DNA of 64,000 nucleotides from Anaeramoeba flamelloides. Its lineage: Eukaryota; Metamonada; Anaeramoebidae. The notes under the pieces were generated by a model that was given only the letters and a program-made list of their open reading frames with translations, did no database searches and was not told the DNA's origin. Location: positions 12,463,001 to 12,527,000 of the forward strand of contig JANTQA010000008.1 of the NCBI GenBank assembly GCA_027625915.1. The letters are read 5' to 3'. Below are positions 58,429 to 64,000 of the stretch, in pieces. How positions within the stretch are numbered: position 1 is the first letter of the stretch; each line of letters begins with the position of its first letter. The translations under genes and the position numbers were made by a program.

Positions 58429-58626
58429 CAGTCAGTTTCACTTTTAAGGCGCAAACTTTCAACGAAATTTAAGGCACAAAAAAAATCTCAAATTAAGGTA
58501 CAAAATTCAAATTCTAGTAAAAATAAATTGTAAAAAAAAAAAATTCCAAATTTTGTGCCTTAATTTGATATTTTTTTGTGCCTTAAATTTCGTTGAAAGT
58601 TTGTGTCTTAAAAGTGAAACTGACTG
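58429..58626. mobile_element. Palindromic TA-flanked MITE, well preserved copy
   Basis: The 198-bp element has ends CAGTCAGTTTCACTTTTAAG and the exact reverse complement at the right. TA lies at 58427-58428 and 58627-58628. The inverted arms run about 75 bp (CGCAAACTTTCAACGAAATT and following) around a short A-rich centre. The size, ends and TA duplication fit a Tc1/mariner-type MITE. The diverged copy is at 8870-9062. Confidence 0.8.
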
Positions 58627-60153
58627 TATTATATTTGAGGATTCAAAAGAATCAAGGAAAATATATGAATGTTACACATGTGCAAAATTTTTTTTTGAAT
58701 TTTTTCCCAAAATTGAAAATTTTTTAAACTCGAAAATTTGTTGAACAATAAAGAGAATAGTTGACCCTTAAAATTGATTTTCTCAGATCACATCTATTTT
58801 AATTTTTTTTTCCCAAAAATAATTTTTTTCAGAAAAAAACATTAGTAAAATTAGTAGTAACAATTAAATAATTTTTTTTTTTGATTTTTTTTTTTCAATT
58901 TTCTCTGGAAAAAATATATTTGAAAAATCAATTTAAAGTAACAATATGTATATAATGGAAGTTAATCTTGAAGTTTTGAAAATAAGATTATTATATCTCA
59001 AGTTTTTGGAATTTTATAGTATTAGTATTATTAATTTAGAAAACAAAAAATAGAAAATTTCTTTATTTTTACTTGCAATACAAGTTATCAGAAATCTTAC
59101 AAATTGATTTTAAAAAAATTTTTTTCAAATATTTTGAATGATTAAATAATTTTGATATTCAATATGTTAAATTATTAAAATTCGAAAAAAAAAAAAAAAA
59201 TGAATTTTGTGTAAATATGGTGATTTTTTCAAAAAAAAATTTTTTGAGCGACTTGTATTTTTTTTTCATAGAATTTTTGATATGCGCCCCTACGGAGGGG
59301 TGAATTACAACACTAAATAAAAAGATTTTGTTTCAAAAAAATTCAAAAAAATCTAATTTAAAAATGTTTGGCATCGTTTTAAATTTATTATTCAAAAAAA
59401 TCTAGTTTTTTTGGGCAGCCGTTACCCCCTATTTTTTAATACAAAATCCATTTTTCTCTCGTTCACAGATATATTAAATCTACTCAAAATCTCAATAAAA
59501 ACATAATAAAATTATTTTTACTAAAAATTTATTGAATTATTGAATTAGAAGAAGAAAAAACAAATAAAAAATAGAAAAAATGATGGGTTAATAGATATAT
59601 ATATATATATATATATATATCTATTAAAAATAATAATAAAATAATCAAAAATTATAAATTGAATAATTAAAGTAAATTATATTTATTTGATGGTTGCAAG
59701 GCAGGGGTGTTTAATTTTGGTGTTGATTTGAAGATTTTATAATTGTTGTGTGATCTTTTTTGTATATTTGTTTAAATCAATTATAAATATATAAATTATG
59801 ATTTTTATATATTTATAATTTAAATCAATTGTTAAATTGGTTGTTTTTGAATCATTTATTCCAAACAATTAATGTATCTGATTTTGAATTAAAATAAAAA
59901 AGTTTAAAAAGTAATAAAAAATTTAAAAATGAAAAAGAAAAGGAAATTAATTAATTTTTAAGAATAGAAGAAAATGTGGAATAAACCACCAATTTTTAAT
60001 AAATTTTATTTTGTTTAATAATTCAAAATCTATTTCATCCTTCAAATCGTAAAAATTATCATCCATAATTGATATTGTTATTTTTTTTTACCAATTTCTT
60101 TTCGTTTATCCCTGGATGATTCATAATTGCAACTTATATTCAATAATAATAAT

Positions 60154-60187
<34 letters not shown>
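58627..60187. other. Intergenic AT-rich DNA
   Basis: No gene is seen. It contains (TA)n at about 59594-59620, a GC-rich hairpin-like spot at 59285-59304, and a (TAA)n tract at 60141-60187 that abuts the next element. Confidence 0.5.
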
Positions 60188-60189
<2 letters not shown>

Positions 60190-60888
60190 CTCTGTTTCAG
60201 TCAAAGGGGCCCAACGTTTTTTTCAAATATCAATTATTTTATATAATTGACCTTTGAAGAATAAATAAGAAATAAAGAGAATAATATACCTCAAAGAAAT
60301 GTTGATACATGTCTGAAAGAAAACTAATTAATCAATAGCTTTTCTTAAAAATTGAAAAACTCAAATTCTTAGGGCCCTATTGAGAAAAACAAGGATGTTT
60401 GTTTTGAACTTCTACTGGTATTTGAATAATAAATAGGAAACATTTTTCACTTCATTTTCCATACTTTTCTTTTAGAAATTAAGCCCTCAAACAAAGTTTG
60501 TTGGTATTTGTGGTCTCTATTTGAAAAAGGAAATGAAAATGAAGTGAAAATTTTTCACTTTTATTAAACAAATATCAAGATCAAAGATCAAATTGAATTG
60601 CAATAGAAAACAATATAATTTCTCAAAAATCTTTACATGGTTTCAATGACATTAGAATAACACGTTTTTACCAAGTGACTATTGATCTTGCAATAAAAAA
60701 TTTTTTGCAAATGAATGACATTTTTAAAAAAAAAATTGAAAAAAAAAAACAAAAATGTGTAGAAATGTGAAAAAATGATTTCAATTTTGAAAATTTCCAA
60801 AATAAAATTTTTCTTCTAATATCTATGCAAACCCTTTAAACACGTGTATTATACCATTACAACTGGGCCCCTTTGACTGAAAAATAGT

Positions 60889-60889
<1 letters not shown>
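60188..60889. mobile_element. TA-flanked CAGTCAAAGGGGCCC element inside a (TAA)n tract
   Basis: The 702-bp element has ends AACTCTGTTTCAGTCAAAGG and, reverse complemented at the right, AACTATTTTTCAGTCAAAGG; both continue GGCCCA. TA flanks lie at 60186-60187 and 60890-60891. (TAA)n microsatellite sequence lies on both sides (60141-60187 and 60890-60938). It is in opposite orientation to the homologous copy at 46902-47454. No ORF of note is present. Confidence 0.8.
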
Positions 60890-60938
<49 letters not shown>

Positions 60939-62629
60939 TTGTATCATTCATAATCTTAATAAAAATTAAAATAATGATAATATCAATAAAAATGATGAGG
61001 CTTTTAGAAAAAGATTATTATTGATCAAAATCCCTGAATTTATAAATATTAATTCCAAAATGTTAACAAACCAAAATTCAATTTAAAAAATCTTATTTTT
61101 TTAATTCTCTGTAAAAAAACTAAAATAGAACCATTTCACTAATCCGAATTTTAATAATTGTTTATAAAACATAATACTCATAAAACAAACAATAAACTAA
61201 TAAATTATCAGCGTGTTCAAAATATTGGAGATATCTTAACACACAATATTATTGGTAATTTTGTTTAAATTCTATAGTATTATTGCTCGATCAAAGTTTA
61301 GATACTATCAACTAATTTTATTTGGGTTCTTCTTTGAAAAAAAAATCAACTTTAACATAATATCAATTGTTTGAATATTTTTGAATCTAACAAAATAGGT
61401 TACGTAATTCAAAAAATGAAATAAAAACAAAAATCTATTCAAAGATGAAAAAAATGTTTTTCCTATTAAACTTAAATCAAAATTATTACAAATTTTCAGT
61501 TAATTGTATAATTTTAATTCTCTGAACTATTTTAACTGTGTGGAAAAATTTGAATTTTCGTTTATATTAAATGTTTTTAAAATTTAAAAATAATTTTTTT
61601 CAAATTTCGTTTTTACAATTAATTATTAAGGAAAAAAAATTAAAACATTATTTTTTGAAAATTTTTAAAATAAACTAATTTTTTTTCAAAGTATTCAAGA
61701 AAATACCAAAATTTTCTAATTTTTTCAAATAGATTGGAAACATATCAAAAAAAAATTAACAACATGTAAAAAGTGAAATATATTTTCGTTTTTTAAAATG
61801 TTTAAAAAATCTAAATATTTGATTCAAAGAACAGTTAAAATCATGTTTTTTTATTTTTTTTTGAATCAAAAAATACAAATAAAAAAAAAATAAAACCAAC
61901 AAATTAAAAATTCTCCCAAATTATCTTTTTAAAACTCTGGAGAATTCAACTTATAATCCAATGAAATACCTTTTAATTTGATTATTTTTAATCAATAATT
62001 AATAACCCAATCTTAATTCTTTCAGTGGGTTATTAGCAGCACAAATATCAAATTTATAAATAAAATTTACAATTATTTCTCGATTTTTTAAAGATTTTCA
62101 AACAAATAAAATGAATCCAAATAAATAAATATAATAAAAAAAAATAATATATATTATTAAATAACTGATTTTAATCCAAAAGTGCCTTGTTTATACTCTT
62201 AATATTAAAAAGGGAATATTGCCTAATCTTTTAAATTTCTTGAAATTTAATCAATATTTGTGAAAAAAATAGATGTTCAATTTTTTTTATTTTCAAGTAT
62301 TCAATATTTCAGTTTATTTTCATTGGATTTTTTTTTTAAATTAAAAGTTCAAGGTTATTTTTTCATACAAACTCTCAGAAATTACTTAAAATAAGATTTC
62401 TTCAAAATAAAATTTTTTTTTTTTTAATTTGATCCAAAAATACAACAAAAAGGGATCTGAATCTTTTGACTGAAAATATAATTGGGAAAAATGAACTCTT
62501 TTAAAATTGATATCTCATCTCTCTAAAGTTGATAAATGAAGTTTAATATCGGGTTTAATTGTGCTCTTGTGTAAATAATTATTCAATTACTGTGGGGGGG
62601 GGGGGTAAAAAGAGTTACTAGTCCCATAA
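60890..62629. other. Intergenic AT-rich DNA
   Basis: It begins with (TAA)n to 60938. It includes the second copy of a dispersed repeat (62350-62545) and a G run of about 12 at 62594-62605. No gene is seen. Confidence 0.5.
62350..62545. repeat. Dispersed repeat, copy 2 (pairs with 26985-27215)
   Basis: Direct-orientation homologue of 26985-27215. Shared blocks include CAGAAATTA, AAAAGGGAT and ACTGAAAATATAATT. Confidence 0.6.
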
Positions 62630-63183
62630 GGTTTACAATCCCTGAAATTTGAAAAAAGAGTATCTTGTGTCGTTTTTTACCACTTGTTAATTTGGTTCTT
62701 AGCTGATCGATCTTGCGCTTAGAATGAGTTTTTAATAGTGGTTCAAAATGGCAATTTTGGACAATTTATTTTTTTTCCGAAATCCGAATTGAAGAGTTTA
62801 AGATTAATTGGCTGGAACTTAAGTTATAAAAAAAAATGTGGTTTGTAGGTTGTTGATTGAAAATTTTAATTAAGTTTGGTTTTATTGGTGCTTTTAAAAA
62901 AAAATTATTTTTTCATTTGGTTAATTGACAAAAAACTTATTCAAAATTTAATTTTCTCATACAACCTAAAATTTTAAATTTATTCTTAAACATCTACCAA
63001 TCTATTAATCTTACACTCTTCAATTCGGATTTCGGAAAAAAAAATAAATTCTCAAAAATAGCCATTTCGAGCCACTATTAAAACCCATACCAAGTAAAAG
63101 ATCGATCAGCTAAATACCAAATTAACAATTCACTGCACCCTACACCAGATAATCTTTTTTTCAAATTTCAGGGATTGTAAACC
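62630..63183. mobile_element. TTAA-class TIR element with GGTTTACAATCC ends, copy 2
   Basis: The 554-bp element has ends GGTTTACAATCCCTGAAATT and the exact reverse complement at the right. The flank is ATAA at the left and TTAA at the right. The inverted arms are unusually long, about 240 bp each: blocks such as GGTTCTTAGCTGATCGATCT, TTTTTAATAGTGG, CCGAAATCCGAATTGAAGAG and TTAAGATTAAT recur inverted on the other side. It is homologous to 22035-22575 and has no ORF of note. Confidence 0.75.
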
Positions 63184-63417
63184 TTAAGGGGAAATTGAAA
63201 CAATAATTTTTACTTTGTCTTATATTGATCAAATAATTGGGTTCCTTGAACTAAACTAATTTCCCACTGTCGTAAATCCTTGAACGTGACAATCTTTTGG
63301 GATTTACGAAATTAACAACACCACAAAAAAACTTGTTAAAATCTTCAAAAATAATTTTAAATAGCATTGTTAAAGTCAAATTTATTAGTAAAGTGCTTCC
63401 TATTTAACTCAAATTAA

Positions 63418-63875
63418 CTGTTGAGAGAAAAATGTTTGACACAGAAAAAGGGTTAGAAACCATTTTTAATTGGGAACATTAATAAAATTGAAAATCAAAT
63501 CATATTGATAACTAGGTGAATTTGATATAAATCCAGGTTTAAATGTGTTACAAGTTCATTAATCTGTGGTGTGTGTAGAATACTCATTTGAATGGTTGAT
63601 AACTAAAGTAGATCATGATATTTTAACAAAAATCCAAGTTTTAGTAAAGTTTACTATTAATTCTGAAAATTGTAAATTTTAAACTTGCTTTAGATTATAA
63701 GAAATAAGGTTTTGGAAAAGTAGAATTACATTAATGGTTATTCTAATAAGTAGATTATTGTTATTTTCTTTAGTTATTTCACAAACGATTGAAATTAAAA
63801 ATCATTTCCAGTAATGTTCCCAATTAAAATTGCTGTACAACTATTTTTCTCTGTACAACATCTTTCTTGCAATAG
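63418..63875. mobile_element. PIF/Harbinger-like MITE, copy 2
   Basis: The 458-bp element is flanked by TAA on both sides (63415-63417 and 63876-63878). The left end is CTGTTGAGAGAAAAATGTTT. The right end, reverse complemented, begins CTATTGCAAGAAAGATGTTG. It is homologous over its full length to 20292-20750 in the opposite orientation, with shared blocks such as CTGTGGTGTGTGTAGAATAC and AAATAACTAAAGAAAATAAC when aligned. Non-coding. Confidence 0.8.
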
Positions 63876-64000
63876 TAAATTCGAAATTAGAAGATCAGAA
63901 AGTTTTTAAACTTTGCCTAATTACTAAAGTATTTCCCAAAATCTTTCCACAGTGTCACAATACTATCCTAAACTTTCCATTGTTCTAATCTCATTCTTAT

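Noticed and set aside
60141-60938. Regularly spaced repeats as a CRISPR-like array
   Set aside because: They are simple (TAA)n microsatellites around a transposon-like element, with no spacers.

Overview
The window is eukaryotic nuclear DNA from an AT-rich, intron-bearing protist. The genes are islands of clearly higher GC in a background dominated by A/T runs and (TA)n or (TAA)n microsatellites. Introns follow GT-AG, all six main genes end in TAA, and the proteins carry long Lys/Asn-rich inserts. A succinyl-CoA ligase with an organelle-type leader sits beside DOCK, FYVE, myotubularin and VPS16 genes. This fits an amoeboid protist such as Anaeramoeba (hydrogenosome-bearing metamonad amoeba), but that name is inference; Dictyostelia or Entamoeba-like amoebae were not excluded by any search.

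Genes, left to right: succinyl-CoA ligase alpha subunit (minus, six exons, 4256-7822); a FYVE-finger plus armadillo-like protein (minus, two exons, 13968-16097); a PIN4/Par14-type parvulin (minus, one exon, 21370-21801); a DOCK-family Rho GEF closest to the DOCK6/7/8 type (plus, two exons, 28980-35153); an active-type myotubularin phosphoinositide phosphatase (plus, four exons spread over 37619-49541 with a 7.6-kb intron); and VPS16, a HOPS/CORVET subunit (minus, one exon, 52997-55855). A doubtful small plus-strand gene or relic lies at 52032-52586. Four of the six genes act on PI3P/PIP membranes, Rab-dependent endosome fusion or Rho signalling. Eukaryotic gene order gives no proof of functional linkage.

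The spaces between genes and the long introns hold many short inverted-repeat elements, probably non-autonomous DNA transposons (MITE-like). I can separate at least seven families by their ends and flanks: a 1.2-kb TA-flanked element with arrays of TCGCGATAA-like motifs; a TA-flanked family with a CAGTCAAAGGGGCCC terminus (two good copies and one relic); a TA-flanked palindromic family beginning CAGTCAG; a PIF/Harbinger-like pair with 3-bp TTA/TAA duplications; and three different TTAA-flanked families whose ends start with GG. There are also large palindromes, one with about 104-bp near-perfect arms inside the myotubularin intron. I recognise no intact transposase, rRNA, tRNA or CRISPR array. 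Repeat boundaries were read by eye.
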